Assembly: GCA_958267355.1 (NCBI GenBank)
Contig: OY279575.1
Span: 167,726-231,725 of the forward strand
Direction: 5' to 3'
Origin: an uncultured Alphaproteobacteria bacterium
Lineage (GTDB): Bacteria; Pseudomonadota; Alphaproteobacteria; JALCBB01
Length of the DNA: 64,000 nt
The translations under genes and the position numbers were made by a program. Shown here piece after piece: positions 1 to 8,927 of this stretch; position 1 is the stretch's first letter, and every line of letters begins with the position of its first letter. The notes under the pieces were generated by a model, which did not search any database, had not been told where the DNA came from, and saw only the letters and a program-made list of their open reading frames with translations.

Positions 1-894
1 ACTGAAACGCAATTTGCGCGGCTTCTTGGTTCAACTCCGTTGCAGGTGGAGTTAACTTTACTTCATACCGAGTCCTATCGTTCGCGGCATGTGTCAGAAG
101 AACACTTAAAGGCTTTCTATCAAACCTTTCCCCGCGTACGCGACCAGAAGTTTGATGGACTCATTGTCACGGGGGCTCCGATTGAAACTTTGCCCTTTGA
201 AGATGTGCTGTACTGGCGCGAGCTTTCTGAGATTTTGAATTGGAGCACAGACAATGTGCATGCTTCCTGCTTCATCTGTTGGGGAGCACAAGCTGCTTTG
301 TATCATCGCTATGGTGTGCCGAAGCATCCACTGCCATCTAAGCTCTTCGGAGTCTATCGCCAACACACCCATCGCCAGAATACGGAAACCACTCGCTCGC
401 CTTTGCTTGTCGGTATGGATGATCAATTCCTTATGCCTGTCTCACGCTATACCGAAGTGCGGGCTGAAGATTTGCCACAGGACTCCAACTTGCAGGTGCT
501 TGCGACATCTCCTGAGTCGGGATTGTGTATTGTTGAAGACCCGAACTATCGCTCTACGTATATGTTTAACCATGTTGAATACGATGCGTACAGCTTGCGC
601 GATGAATTCAAGCGCGACCAAGACCAAGGAGTAGAAATCGCACTTCCTGTGAACTATTTTCCGAATGATGATTCGACTGCTGAACCTGTAAATCGCTGGC
701 GGGCGTACGCTCACTTGCTGTTTTGGAACTGGATTCATCGCATTTACCAGACCACGCCTTTTGACATCAACGAAATCGGACAAAACAGCCAACGCGAAGC
801 TGCTGATTATGCTCGTGGCAAGCCTGTAGTTGCGGCTACGGGGCAGGGGGCGGAAGCAACGGCACGGGAAGCCGCGACTAAAATCCCTGCTTAG
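1..894 (+). CDS. metA: Homoserine O-acyltransferase (MetA family), 5' end outside window
   Basis: First committed step of methionine synthesis: transfers an acyl group from acyl-CoA to the hydroxyl of L-homoserine in the cytosol. The reading frame is open from base 1, so the true start lies upstream; the first visible residues (TETQFARLLGSTPLQV) already match the MetA core. Seen: the catalytic cysteine in CFICWGAQAAL, and the His and Glu of NHVEYDA that match the GHPEYDA motif of E. coli. The stretch GAPIETLPF carries Glu where the succinyl-CoA enzymes carry Gly; in the characterised Bacillus enzyme this Glu goes with acetyl-CoA use, so I infer an acetyltransferase. The C-terminus has about 35 residues of Ala/Gly-rich tail beyond the family core. 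Genes for transsulfuration and cysteine synthesis lie downstream. Confidence 0.93.
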   Translation, partial: TETQFARLLGSTPLQVELTLLHTESYRSRHVSEEHLKAFYQTFPRVRDQKFDGLIVTGAPIETLPFEDVLYWRELSEILNWSTDNVHASCFICWGAQAALYHRYGVPKHPLPSKLFGVYRQHTHRQNTETTRSPLLVGMDDQFLMPVSRYTEVRAEDLPQDSNLQVLATSPESGLCIVEDPNYRSTYMFNHVEYDAYSLRDEFKRDQDQGVEIALPVNYFPNDDSTAEPVNRWRAYAHLLFWNWIHRIYQTTPFDINEIGQNSQREAADYARGKPVVAATGQGAEATAREAATKIPA

Positions 895-938
895 AACCTG
901 CTCTAACTCTAAAGGGAGCAAAGAAGGCAAAGCTATTC

Positions 939-1068
939 TGTGCTGATATAGCCCTGCGCTACCCCCGTGCTGGTATAGCCCTGTGCTACCCCTGTGCTGA
1001 TATAGCCCCTGTGCTACCCCCGTGCTGATATAGCCCCTGTGCCGATATAGCCTTGTGCTGGTATAATC
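939..1068. repeat. Minisatellite, 27-nt then 17-nt units
   Basis: Six degenerate copies of a unit beginning GTGCTGATATAGCCC fill the metA to aldehyde dehydrogenase gap. The TATA cores recur at spacings of 27, 27, 27, 17 and 17 nt. The last copy mutates TATAGC to TATAAT. No gene is supported here; reverse-strand reading gives a LYQHRG-repeat peptide that is only the repeat translated. Confidence 0.9.
1059..1067 (+). promoter_or_regulatory. Candidate extended -10 promoter for aldehyde dehydrogenase
   Basis: TGGTATAAT has a consensus -10 with the TGN extension and sits in the final unit of the minisatellite, 87 bp before the aldehyde dehydrogenase start. No good -35 is visible. The other repeat copies have TATAGC at the same place, so the promoter may have arisen from a repeat unit. 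Inference only. Confidence 0.4.
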
Positions 1069-1153
1069 ACCACCTAACTCATCACGAGCTGTACGGCTTG
1101 CCAATAGAGCCATTTAATCTTCATCCAATAAGGCTACGCAAGGAAATTCCCCG

Positions 1154-2677
1154 ATGGCAACACTCGCTACCCTACAAAACCCTGACACCAGCACGGCAGA
1201 CGATTGGCGTACTGCTGCTGACAGCCTGACCTTTCGCCAACGGGCTTTTATCAACGGCGATTTCAAAGACGCGGAGTCGGGTAAGACTTTTTCTTGTTTT
1301 AGTCCGTTGCGTAAATCTCCCTTGGCGGATGTAGCCGAATGCGACGAGCAAGATGTAAACAGCGCAGTTGCAGCCGCTCGCAAAGCCTTTGATAGCGGAG
1401 CTTGGTCACGCACAGACCCTGCCGACCGCAAGCGCGTTTTGTTTCGCCTTTCTGACTTGATAGAAGAACACCGTGCTGAATTCGCCTTGCTAGACACCTT
1501 GGATATGGGCAAGCCAATTTCCGATAGTTTGACTGCAGATGTGCCTGAAGCGGTATCGCTTTTCCGTTGGTATGGTGAAGCGATAGACAAAGTCTATGAA
1601 GAAATTGCTCCTGTTGCGCCGGGCAATTTGGCGATGATTAAGCGTCCGCCGCTGGGTGTGGTTGCGGCTGTGGTGCCGTGGAACTATCCGCTGGATATGG
1701 CGACTTGGAAAGTTGCTCCTGCTTTAGCGGCGGGCAACTCGGTGGTGCTGAAACCTGCCGAGCAATCGCCGTTATCGGCACTTCTGCTTGCTGAGCTGGC
1801 TGTTGCGGCGGGTTTGCCTGATGGCGTGTTTAATGTCGTGACAGGCTTCGGGGAAAGCGCAGGTGCTGCTCTGGGCCGTCATCCCGATATAGACTGTTTG
1901 GGCTTTACGGGTTCTACCGAAGTGGGCAAGTTTTTCTTGCGTTATGCGGGTGAGTCTAATATGAAGCGGGTCTGGCTAGAATGCGGAGGCAAAAGCCCGA
2001 ATGTTGTTTTCGCTGATTACGACAATTTAGATACTGTTGCTGAAAAAGCTGCGTTGGGTATCTTCTTCAATCAAGGACAAGTTTGCTCAGCCAATTCCCG
2101 TCTTGTTGTTGAGCGTAGTATTAAAGATGCACTGGTTGAGAAGATTGCGGAGCGGGCACGGGCTTTGCGTCCTGCTGACCCGCTAGACCCTGAGACGCGG
2201 CTTGGAGCTTTGGTAAATCAAGAGCAAACCGATAGGGTTATGTCGTATATCAAAATCGGCAGAGAAGAAGCAAAGCTTGTTGTTGGTGGCGAGCGTATCA
2301 CTTTGGGTGAAAGCGACTGCTATGTTGAGCCTACCATTTTTGACGGAGTGGCTTCTAATGACCGCCTTGCTCAAGAAGAAATTTTTGGTCCTGTTTTGTC
2401 GGTGATTGCTTTTGACAGTGAAGAAGAAGCGGTTACGATTGCGAATAATTCTCCGTATGGCTTGGCGGCTTCGCTGTGGACTCGCGATCTATCGCGAGCC
2501 CATCGTCTATCGGAGCGTTTGATTGCGGGTTCGGTTTCTGTCAATACGGTGGATGCAATTTCCTTCACCACGCCGTTTGGCGGACTCAAGCAATCGGGTA
2601 TTGGTAGTGATTTATCTCTACACGGCTTGGAGAAATACACTTCTATGAAAACCGTGTGGATTAAGTACGAAGATTAA
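1154..2677 (+). CDS. NAD(P)-dependent aldehyde dehydrogenase (PuuC/GabD-like)
   Basis: Oxidises an aldehyde to the carboxylate; cytosolic. The 507 residues have the usual ALDH length. Seen: cofactor-binding PWNYPL near residue 173, the general-base Glu276 in LECGGKSPN, the nucleophile Cys311 in NQGQVCSANSR, and the C-terminal EEIFGPVLSV and PFGGLKQSG motifs. An AAGGAA ribosome site lies 8 nt before the ATG. The closest recognisable subgroup is gamma-glutamyl-gamma-aminobutyraldehyde and related amino-aldehyde dehydrogenases, but substrate cannot be read from sequence. A clear paralogue lies at 37933. It is followed tail-to-tail by an M20 deacetylase gene, a pairing repeated loosely by the second copies of both families. 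Confidence 0.92.
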   Translation: MATLATLQNPDTSTADDWRTAADSLTFRQRAFINGDFKDAESGKTFSCFSPLRKSPLADVAECDEQDVNSAVAAARKAFDSGAWSRTDPADRKRVLFRLSDLIEEHRAEFALLDTLDMGKPISDSLTADVPEAVSLFRWYGEAIDKVYEEIAPVAPGNLAMIKRPPLGVVAAVVPWNYPLDMATWKVAPALAAGNSVVLKPAEQSPLSALLLAELAVAAGLPDGVFNVVTGFGESAGAALGRHPDIDCLGFTGSTEVGKFFLRYAGESNMKRVWLECGGKSPNVVFADYDNLDTVAEKAALGIFFNQGQVCSANSRLVVERSIKDALVEKIAERARALRPADPLDPETRLGALVNQEQTDRVMSYIKIGREEAKLVVGGERITLGESDCYVEPTIFDGVASNDRLAQEEIFGPVLSVIAFDSEEEAVTIANNSPYGLAASLWTRDLSRAHRLSERLIAGSVSVNTVDAISFTTPFGGLKQSGIGSDLSLHGLEKYTSMKTVWIKYED

Positions 2678-2755
2678 ACGCGAAGATTAAGCACACAAAT
2701 TAAGTGCGAAGATTAAACGCGCAGATTAAGCACACAGATTAAGTGTGCAGATTAA
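2668..2755. repeat. AT-rich minisatellite spanning two stop codons
   Basis: Tandem ~12-13 nt units of the type AGATTAAGCACAC run from the stop of the aldehyde dehydrogenase (GAAGATTAA) to the stop of the reverse-strand argE. Each unit contains TTAA or TAA, so the array looks like repeated copying of the gene end. Confidence 0.85.
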
Positions 2756-3927
2756 ATCCCTGCTTCTAATCGCACCAAAAGATTTTCCAGCATTGCGTCG
2801 CAATGGGCGAGCTGGTCTAGTGCGACCCACTCGTTCGGCTGATGGGCTTGCGTAATGGAGCCAGGCCCACAAAGCACAGTCGGCAAGTTCAAACGTTCGG
2901 CAAATAGCCCTGCTTCTGTGCCGTAGGCAACTTTGCAGGTGCTATTGCCACCCGTTAGGCTTTTGACAAATTCAGTAGCAAAAGAGTCGGCAGGTGTATC
3001 CAAGGCAGGATTGGTTACTTCAACTGTTACTTCAATTCCTGTTTCGGAATCTTGCTTCTGGGCTTCGGCTGTAATTTTTGCGGCTTCTTCTTGTACCCGC
3101 TGTATCAAGTCTTCGGAGCTATCGCTGTGAAGATTGCGAAATTCCATTTCCATTTCGGCTTTTCCAGGCACAATGTTTAACGCCGTGCCTGCATGGAAAA
3201 CACCAACATGCAAAGTTGTGCGTGGTACATCATACTCTTCATCGTATGCTCCCTTGGCGTTTATCTCATCCTGTATCGCCCGTATTGCTGCTACGAAATC
3301 ACAGGCAAGATGTAGGGCACTGACCTTCCCAGGAGCAAACGATGAATGGGCTTCGCGCCCTGTACAAACCACACGAAAATCGGTTTTGCCTTTGTGTCCT
3401 AAGCCGACTTCTAAAGAAGTGGGCTCACCGACGATGCATAGGGCAGGGCGTAATCCCGTTTCACTGACAAAGTCCAGCATGGGGCGTACACCTAAGCAGC
3501 CCACTTCTTCATCGTACGAAAAGGCAAAGTATAAGGGGCTTTGCAATTCGCGTTCTGCGGCTTGGGTGGCAATACGCAAGGCACAGGCGATAAAGCCTTT
3601 CATATCGGCAGTGCCACGTCCATAAAATCGCTGGTCGCGTTCGGTTAGAGTGAAAGGTGGTGTATCCCATTTTTGTCCGTCAATTGGCACGACATCGGTG
3701 TGTCCTGACAGCACGACTCCGCCATCGCCTTGCGGACCCAGAGTGGCAAATAAGTTGGCTTTCGTGCCTTCGGCATTTGGCAAAATATGACACTCTGCAC
3801 CCAAGGCAGACAGGTGGGTTTTGATATAGTCTATAAGCTCCAAATTGGAGTCACGGCTTACGGTTGGAAATCCAACCAGCTTGGCGAGTAGTTCGTGGCT
3901 TGTCTGCATGGTGCTGTAATTTATCAC
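2752..3927 (-). CDS. argE: Acetylornithine deacetylase-like M20 peptidase, copy 1
   Basis: Zinc-dependent hydrolase of the ArgE/DapE/CPG2 (M20) family; ArgE releases acetate from N-acetyl-L-ornithine in arginine synthesis. The 391 residues match ArgE length. Seen: His76 and Asp78 in SGHTDVVP, bridging Asp108 in GRGTADMKG, general base Glu140 with Glu141 in YDEEVG, Glu168 in GEPT, and the last zinc His in GSITQAHQPNEW. The dimerisation lid domain lies between about 180 and 290. Met1 or Met7 could be the start; Met7 would drop a poorly conserved MINYST leader. A second copy lies at 43241, so one may be an amidohydrolase with another N-acyl amino acid substrate. No other arg genes are in the window. 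Confidence 0.85.
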   Translation of the reverse strand: MINYSTMQTSHELLAKLVGFPTVSRDSNLELIDYIKTHLSALGAECHILPNAEGTKANLFATLGPQGDGGVVLSGHTDVVPIDGQKWDTPPFTLTERDQRFYGRGTADMKGFIACALRIATQAAERELQSPLYFAFSYDEEVGCLGVRPMLDFVSETGLRPALCIVGEPTSLEVGLGHKGKTDFRVVCTGREAHSSFAPGKVSALHLACDFVAAIRAIQDEINAKGAYDEEYDVPRTTLHVGVFHAGTALNIVPGKAEMEMEFRNLHSDSSEDLIQRVQEEAAKITAEAQKQDSETGIEVTVEVTNPALDTPADSFATEFVKSLTGGNSTCKVAYGTEAGLFAERLNLPTVLCGPGSITQAHQPNEWVALDQLAHCDAMLENLLVRLEAGI

Positions 3928-4237
3928 GCTTGCATTTTACAGTCCAAGGATGGACTATGCGCTAGGTCATCCAGCACCCGCTACTCCCAGCTATTCCAAG
4001 CTACTTCCATCTACTCCCTTCTACTCCCTTCTACTCCTATCCACCCCTTTCTACTTAATGCAAATCCCTTACCCCAAAACGCTCACCCCAAAACACCCAC
4101 TCCACTGAATGCAAATCCCTTACCCCAAAACACCCACTCCACTCCCTTCTACTTAATGCAAATCCCTTACCTCAAAACGCTCACCCCAAAGCACCCACTC
4201 CACAATCAAAACACCCACTCCACAATCAGGAGCAAAA
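3928..4237. repeat. Divergent intergenic gap filled by C-rich minisatellites
   Basis: Between argE (reverse) and the uronate dehydrogenase-like gene (forward). From about 3975 a CTACTCCCTT-type repeat passes into a longer unit beginning TTAATGCAAATCCCTTACC and containing CACCCACTCCAC, about three copies, ending a few bases before the start codon. AGGAG precedes the ATG at 4238. No gene is seen. Confidence 0.88.
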
Positions 4238-5068
4238 ATGCAACACTTTGAACGAATTCTACTAACAGGAGCCGCGGGAGACCTTGGCACAGTCTTACGC
4301 AAGGGCTTGGCTCCGCTTGCTAAGACTTTGCGTTTGAATGACCGTGAGCCGATAGCTAATCCTGCGGACAACGAAGAAGTTGTGCAGTGCGATCTTGCCG
4401 ATATGCAGGCGGTTTTTGATATGGTTGCAGACACGGACGCAATCGTGCATTTCGGCGGAGCCAGTCGCGAACGTGCTTGGCAAGATGTTTTGGACAGTAC
4501 AATTCGCGGCTCGTATCACATCTACGAAGCGGCTCGCAAGCACGGAGTAAAACGCATTATCTATGCGAGCAGTATCCATGCTGTGGGGTTTCATACAACC
4601 GAGTCTGTACCTGACACGCGGGTGGCCCATCGCCCTGACACACTATACGGACTTTCTAAGTGCTTCACCGAAGACCTTGCCAGTCTGTACTGGGACAAAT
4701 ATAAAGTGGAAACTGTTTGCTTACGGATTTGCTCCTGCTTTACCGAGCCGCAAGACAGGCGGCAATTGTTTTCCTATATGAGCTACGATGATTGTGTGCG
4801 GCTTGTGGAAGCTGCACTTACGGCTCCGCGTGTTGGCCATAGTATTATTTACGGCACTTCTGACAATCGCGGAAAAGTTGTCTCTAATGTGCATGCGACT
4901 CATATCGGCTATCGTCCGCAGGACAACACCGATGCACACTTTGAAAAAGTCTGGAAAGCAAAACCCCCGTTAGACCGTGAAGAAGCTCAAGCTAAATATG
5001 TTGGCGGCTGGTTTTGTGACTTAAAACATCCAGATGATCCTGAGTACAACCCTGACCCGCCTGCATAG
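4238..5068 (+). CDS. Uronate dehydrogenase-like NAD-dependent SDR
   Basis: Extended short-chain dehydrogenase of 276 residues. Seen: the nucleotide-binding glycine motif TGAAGDLG at residues 10-17 and the catalytic Tyr137-x3-Lys141 in YGLSK, with the preceding serine pair in YASSIH. The overall run of motifs (NEEVVQCDLAD, GVKRIIYASS, RPDTLYGLSKCFTEDLA, RICSC) follows the Agrobacterium uronate dehydrogenase that oxidises galacturonate or glucuronate to the aldarolactone, which is the basis for the call. Other NAD-dependent epimerase/dehydratases are possible. The final 25 residues are proline- and aspartate-rich. No other uronate pathway genes lie nearby, so pathway assignment is weak. Confidence 0.75.
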   Translation: MQHFERILLTGAAGDLGTVLRKGLAPLAKTLRLNDREPIANPADNEEVVQCDLADMQAVFDMVADTDAIVHFGGASRERAWQDVLDSTIRGSYHIYEAARKHGVKRIIYASSIHAVGFHTTESVPDTRVAHRPDTLYGLSKCFTEDLASLYWDKYKVETVCLRICSCFTEPQDRRQLFSYMSYDDCVRLVEAALTAPRVGHSIIYGTSDNRGKVVSNVHATHIGYRPQDNTDAHFEKVWKAKPPLDREEAQAKYVGGWFCDLKHPDDPEYNPDPPA

Positions 5069-5232
5069 TTTTAGACTAGTAAGCTCCAAACCGCAGACTC
5101 CAAATAGCAGACTCTGAACAACAGGTTTTAACAGCTTCTAAACACGGGGTCTTAAGTGCAAGTGCTGAATTCTCCGAACCACACACTCTGAACCACACAC
5201 TCTGAACCACACACTAAGGTGCTGATACGGCT
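5069..5232. repeat. Short tandem repeats before the cystathionine beta-synthase gene
   Basis: Degenerate GACTCCAAA/GACTCTGAAC words followed by three perfect copies of CACACTCTGAAC near 5180-5212. No gene or clear ribosome-binding consensus; GGTGCTGATACGGCT precedes the ATG. Confidence 0.75.
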
Positions 5233-6651
5233 ATGGGGCAAGCAGAAGTACTAAGCTCTTCCGCTGGAGTCTTATCCTTGATTGGCAATACGCCCCTGTT
5301 GCGTACAACGCAATTGGATACGGGGTTATGCACTCTATCGCTTAAGCTTGAAAATCAGAATCCGGGTGGATCCATCAAAGACCGCGTTGCGCTTGGCATC
5401 ATTGAAGCTGCCGAACGCGATGGAAGGCTCCAAGCGGGTGGTACAATCCTTGAGGCAACGGCGGGCAATACGGGTATTGGCTTGGCAATGGTCGGAGCTC
5501 TTAAGGGCTACCGCGTTATCTTGATTGTGCCTGATAAGATGGCGCGTGAGAAAGTGCAACACCTACGCGCACTCGGAGCCGAAATTATCATCACCCGCTC
5601 CGATGTGGCGCGTGGTCATCCAGAGTATTACCAAGACATCGCGAAGCGATTGGTGGATGAAATCCACGGAGCCTTCTGGGCAGACCAATTTTCTAATCCT
5701 GCGAATCCTGCGACCCACGAGGCGACAACGGCTCGTGAAATCTTAGAGCAGTGTCGCGAACAGAGTAGTGGGCAGCTAGACGCATTCGTAGCAGGAGTCG
5801 GTTCAGGCGGTACACTCACGGGCTGTGCGCGTGGCTTCCGCACAGCAGGAGCAGAAGTGCAGATTATTGCCGCTGACCCTGAAGGCTCGGTTATTGCCGA
5901 AGCGGTGCAAAGCGGCAAATTTTCCTACGCAGGCGGCTCGTGGTTGGTGGAAGGTATCGGCGAAGATTTCATCCCATCCAACCTAGACCTGTCCTTGATA
6001 GATGAAGCGATAACGGTGAGCGATGCGGCGGCGTTTGCGGCGATCCGTGACCTGCTACGCCACGAAGGAATTCTTGCGGGCAGCAGTAGCGGCACACTAC
6101 TGGCGGCGGCTTTGGCTTGGTGTCGCAAGCAGAACGAGCCGAAGCATGTAGTTACTCTGATTTGTGATACGGGTAATAAATATCTTACTCGTGCTTTTGA
6201 TGATGGGTGGTTACGCGATGAAGGGCTTATTGACCGCGAAGAAGGCGAGGGTAATCTTGCTGACTTATTGTCCCGTCGTGCGGATAGGGGTGAGTTGGTT
6301 TTTGTGGCTCCGCATGACACATTGGCTACGGCGTATCGGCGTATGCGTATGGCAGATGTATCGCAGGTGCCTGTGTTAGATGGCGGGGCTTTGGTGGGCT
6401 TTTTGGACGAAGATGATTTGGTGCGGAAAGTGCTGGGCGATGGGGCAACAAAGGAAGCGGGCTTTAATCAGCAGGTACAGGAAGCGATGGTGCGCGAGCT
6501 TGAACTGTTGGATGCAGATGCTTCTATTGCTGAGTTGCGAGAAGTCTTACAAAAGGACAGGGTAGGTATCATCGTGAAAGGCGGAGTCTTCTTAGGGCTT
6601 TTGACTCGCACTGATCTTTTGGCGGCGTATGCGCGTAAGGAAACGCCTTGA
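5233..6651 (+). CDS. Cystathionine beta-synthase-like PLP enzyme with C-terminal CBS pair
   Basis: Fold-type II PLP enzyme of 472 residues. The catalytic domain (about 1-335) has the PLP lysine Lys49 in NPGGSIKDR, the substrate loop EATAGNTGIGLA and the phosphate-binding VGSGGTLTG. Residues about 345-470 form two CBS motifs, the layout of cystathionine beta-synthase rather than plain cysteine synthase. Expected reaction: L-serine (or O-acetylserine) plus homocysteine to cystathionine. A gamma-lyase-like gene follows 69 bp downstream on the same strand, which together would give reverse transsulfuration to cysteine. The CBS domains suggest control by an adenosyl ligand, but this is inferred. 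Cysteine synthase activity remains possible because cysE is nearby. Confidence 0.87.
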   Translation: MGQAEVLSSSAGVLSLIGNTPLLRTTQLDTGLCTLSLKLENQNPGGSIKDRVALGIIEAAERDGRLQAGGTILEATAGNTGIGLAMVGALKGYRVILIVPDKMAREKVQHLRALGAEIIITRSDVARGHPEYYQDIAKRLVDEIHGAFWADQFSNPANPATHEATTAREILEQCREQSSGQLDAFVAGVGSGGTLTGCARGFRTAGAEVQIIAADPEGSVIAEAVQSGKFSYAGGSWLVEGIGEDFIPSNLDLSLIDEAITVSDAAAFAAIRDLLRHEGILAGSSSGTLLAAALAWCRKQNEPKHVVTLICDTGNKYLTRAFDDGWLRDEGLIDREEGEGNLADLLSRRADRGELVFVAPHDTLATAYRRMRMADVSQVPVLDGGALVGFLDEDDLVRKVLGDGATKEAGFNQQVQEAMVRELELLDADASIAELREVLQKDRVGIIVKGGVFLGLLTRTDLLAAYARKETP

Positions 6652-6720
6652 AGCGTGGGCGTGTAAAATCTAAAGCAAGAGTGAAAGCGCAAGCAAACCC
6701 CTAAAGCAAACTTTAAGACA

Positions 6721-7917
6721 ATGAGTGCAAGCAAAACCAGCAAGCTGAGTCGTAAGGGCAATCGCGAAGGCTTTGCCACGCGAGCGATTCATGCGGGTCA
6801 GCCGCCTGACCCGACTACGGGAGCGATTATGACTCCGATTTACGCGACTTCTACCTATGTTCAGGAGAGTCCAGGTAAGCATCGTGGTTATGAATATTCG
6901 CGATCTGCGAATCCGACTCGCACGGCGTTGGAGACCTGCATTGCCGACTTAGAAGGCGGAGCGACTGCCCGTGCCTTTGCTTCGGGGCTTGCCGCGACAG
7001 CGACGCTATTAGAGTTGCTAGACCATGGTTCGCAGATTGTGGCTATGGACGATTGCTACGGTGGTACCCGTCGCCTTTTTTCTGATGTGCGTGGGCGGAG
7101 TGCGAATTTGTCCTTTACCTATGCTGACTTGTCTGACCCTGCGGCGTTTGCGGCGGTGTGCACTTCTGAGACGAAGATGCTTTGGGTGGAGTCGCCTACC
7201 AATCCGCTTTTGCGTCTTGCTGACTTGGCGGTTTTGTCTGAAGAGGCGAAGAAGCGGAATATTATTACGGTATGCGACAATACTTTTTGTTCTCCGTGGG
7301 TGCAGCGGCCACTGGAGCTGGGTTTTGATATTGTGATGCACTCGGCGACAAAATATCTTGGTGGCCATTCGGATGTAATTGCTGGTGTGGCGATTGTTTC
7401 GGCGGATTGTCCAGACCTTGCTGAGCGGTTGGGTTTTCTTGCGAATGCTGTGGGTGGAGTTTTGAGTCCTTTTGACTCGTTTTTGCTTTTACGTAGTTTG
7501 AAGACACTTCCTTTAAGAATGGAGCGGCATTCGGCGAATGCGTTAGCGATTGCGCGTTACTTAGAAGATCACTCTGCGGTTTCGCGGGTGTATTACCCAG
7601 GCTTGGAGAGTCACCCGCAGCATGCTTTAGCAAAGCGGCAGATGCATACCTATGGCGGAATGGTTAGCGCAAGTTTAAAGGGCGGATTAGACGCGGCGAC
7701 AAAATTTCTGCAGCGTACGCGGCTTTTTTCTTTAGCTGAAAGTCTTGGCGGAGTGGAAAGTTTGATTGAACACCCTGGGATTATGACACATGCTTCTGTG
7801 CCACCTGAAACGCGGGCGGCTTTGGGTATAGATGATGGGCTTGTGCGCTTATCGGTTGGCGTGGAAGATTTAGACGATTTGCTGAATGATTTAGCCCAAG
7901 CCTTGAGCGGCTTGTAA
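6721..7917 (+). CDS. Cystathionine gamma-lyase / Cys-Met metabolism PLP enzyme
   Basis: Fold-type I PLP enzyme of 398 residues in the MetB/MetC/MetY/CGL family. Seen: the PLP lysine Lys211 in SATKYLGGHSD, YEYSRSANPTR near the N-terminus, VESPTNP, and the C-terminal GGVESLIEHPGIMTHASVP that is typical of gamma-lyases and gamma-synthases. With the upstream beta-synthase-like gene, a gamma-lyase splitting cystathionine to cysteine, 2-oxobutyrate and ammonia is most likely. A cystathionine gamma-synthase or O-acetylhomoserine sulfhydrylase role is not excluded, particularly since MetA is encoded nearby. The N-terminal 15 residues (Ser/Lys rich) are not part of the family core. Confidence 0.87.
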   Translation: MSASKTSKLSRKGNREGFATRAIHAGQPPDPTTGAIMTPIYATSTYVQESPGKHRGYEYSRSANPTRTALETCIADLEGGATARAFASGLAATATLLELLDHGSQIVAMDDCYGGTRRLFSDVRGRSANLSFTYADLSDPAAFAAVCTSETKMLWVESPTNPLLRLADLAVLSEEAKKRNIITVCDNTFCSPWVQRPLELGFDIVMHSATKYLGGHSDVIAGVAIVSADCPDLAERLGFLANAVGGVLSPFDSFLLLRSLKTLPLRMERHSANALAIARYLEDHSAVSRVYYPGLESHPQHALAKRQMHTYGGMVSASLKGGLDAATKFLQRTRLFSLAESLGGVESLIEHPGIMTHASVPPETRAALGIDDGLVRLSVGVEDLDDLLNDLAQALSGL

Positions 7918-8100
7918 TCTAATTTGAAGTTAGCTTGCAACGGGCTTGAAGATAGTTTGAAGTTAGCTTTAAATTAATTTGAAAATGGTTTGCAGTTAGC
8001 TTTAAATTAGTTTGAAGCTAGTTTGCAGTTAGCTTGCAACGGGCTTGAAGATAGTTTGAAGTTAGCTTTAAATTAGTTTGAAGATGGTTTGCAGTTAGCT
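7918..8100. repeat. Minisatellite between convergent transsulfuration and cysE genes
   Basis: About five rounds of TTTGAAGTTAGCTTTAAAT and TTTGCAGTTAGCTTGCAAC type units fill the whole gap. The last unit overlaps the stop codon of cysE (TTAGCTTGC on the forward strand), so the array abuts or derives from a gene end. No terminator hairpin with a T-run is seen. Confidence 0.9.
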
Positions 8101-8835
8101 TGCTTTTTGCGAGTCGGATTGTGAGTCGGATTTTTGGCTTTTATTGTTAGTTTTGCTCTGCTGAACTTGTTTTACTTGTTTTTCTATGGCTTCTACGCGT
8201 TGCTTGAGTGTATGGAAGGCGGCGAGAGTTGGGTCAGGCAGGTCAGCACTCGGAGTGCCATAGGGGTGAAAGGTTTGATCAACGGGATGGGTTCCGACGA
8301 TACGGGCGGGAATTCCTACTACTGTCACGCCTTCTGGCACGGGTTTGAGCACAACGGAGTTGGCACCGACGCGGGCGCAATCGCCGATGGTGATGGCTCC
8401 GAGCACTTGCGCTCCCGAACCAATCACGACTCCATCGCCGAGCGTTGGATGACGCTTTATGCCGCGTTGTTTGCGGCTATTTTCCGAAGGAGATAACCCG
8501 CCCAGAGTCACTCCCTGATACAGGGTTACATCATCACCGATTTCTGAAGTTTCGCCGATGACTACGCCGCTTCCGTGGTCAATGAAGAAGTGTTTGCCGA
8601 TTTGTGCGGCGGGATGGATTTCTACTCCTGTGAGCCAGCGGGCGATTGTCATGAGCAGTCTGGCGAGCAGGCGCAGGCGCAGGCGGTGTAGGCGCGAGGC
8701 CAAGCGATAGAAGACGACTGCATGGAATGATGAAGTTGCGAGTGCGACTTCTAGCCGACTGTTTGCTGCGGGGTCGCGTTCTAGGGCGGCGGCTAGATCG
8801 CCGCTGACTTCTTGCCACAGGGAGAGTTTTTGCAT
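8095..8835 (-). CDS. cysE: Serine O-acetyltransferase
   Basis: Transfers acetyl from acetyl-CoA to L-serine, giving O-acetylserine for cysteine synthesis; trimeric left-handed beta-helix enzyme of the cytosol. Seen: N-terminal helical region, then hexapeptide repeats from about residue 80 with the active-site His in FIDHGSGVVIGET, LYQGVTLGG, RHPTLGDGVVIGSGAQVLG and VPEGVTVVGIPARIV. I start at the ATG at 8835 (MQKLSLWQEVSGDL); the open frame runs further upstream, but that part is repeat sequence and the shadow of the next gene. No ribosome site is visible before this ATG. The C-terminus ends in a Ser/Gln/Asp repeat encoded by 12-nt units. Confidence 0.9.
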   Translation of the reverse strand: MQKLSLWQEVSGDLAAALERDPAANSRLEVALATSSFHAVVFYRLASRLHRLRLRLLARLLMTIARWLTGVEIHPAAQIGKHFFIDHGSGVVIGETSEIGDDVTLYQGVTLGGLSPSENSRKQRGIKRHPTLGDGVVIGSGAQVLGAITIGDCARVGANSVVLKPVPEGVTVVGIPARIVGTHPVDQTFHPYGTPSADLPDPTLAAFHTLKQRVEAIEKQVKQVQQSKTNNKSQKSDSQSDSQKAS

Positions 8836-8927
8836 TGTTGGGTGGTGCGTGTGCGGTGCGTGGGTGGTGCGTGTGCGTTGCGTTCGTTGCGTGTGCGTGC
8901 GTGGTGCGTGTGTGTAGCGTGGTATTT
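8836..8927. repeat. GT-rich simple repeat upstream of cysE
   Basis: Variants of GTGCGTGGGTGGTGCGTGTGC fill the 92 bp between the cysE start and the stop of the DUF4396 gene. It occupies the place where the cysE ribosome site would be expected. Confidence 0.85.

Noticed and set aside
442-1113. Reverse-strand 223-codon frame with LYQHRG repeats
   Set aside because: It is antisense to metA and its end translates the minisatellite.
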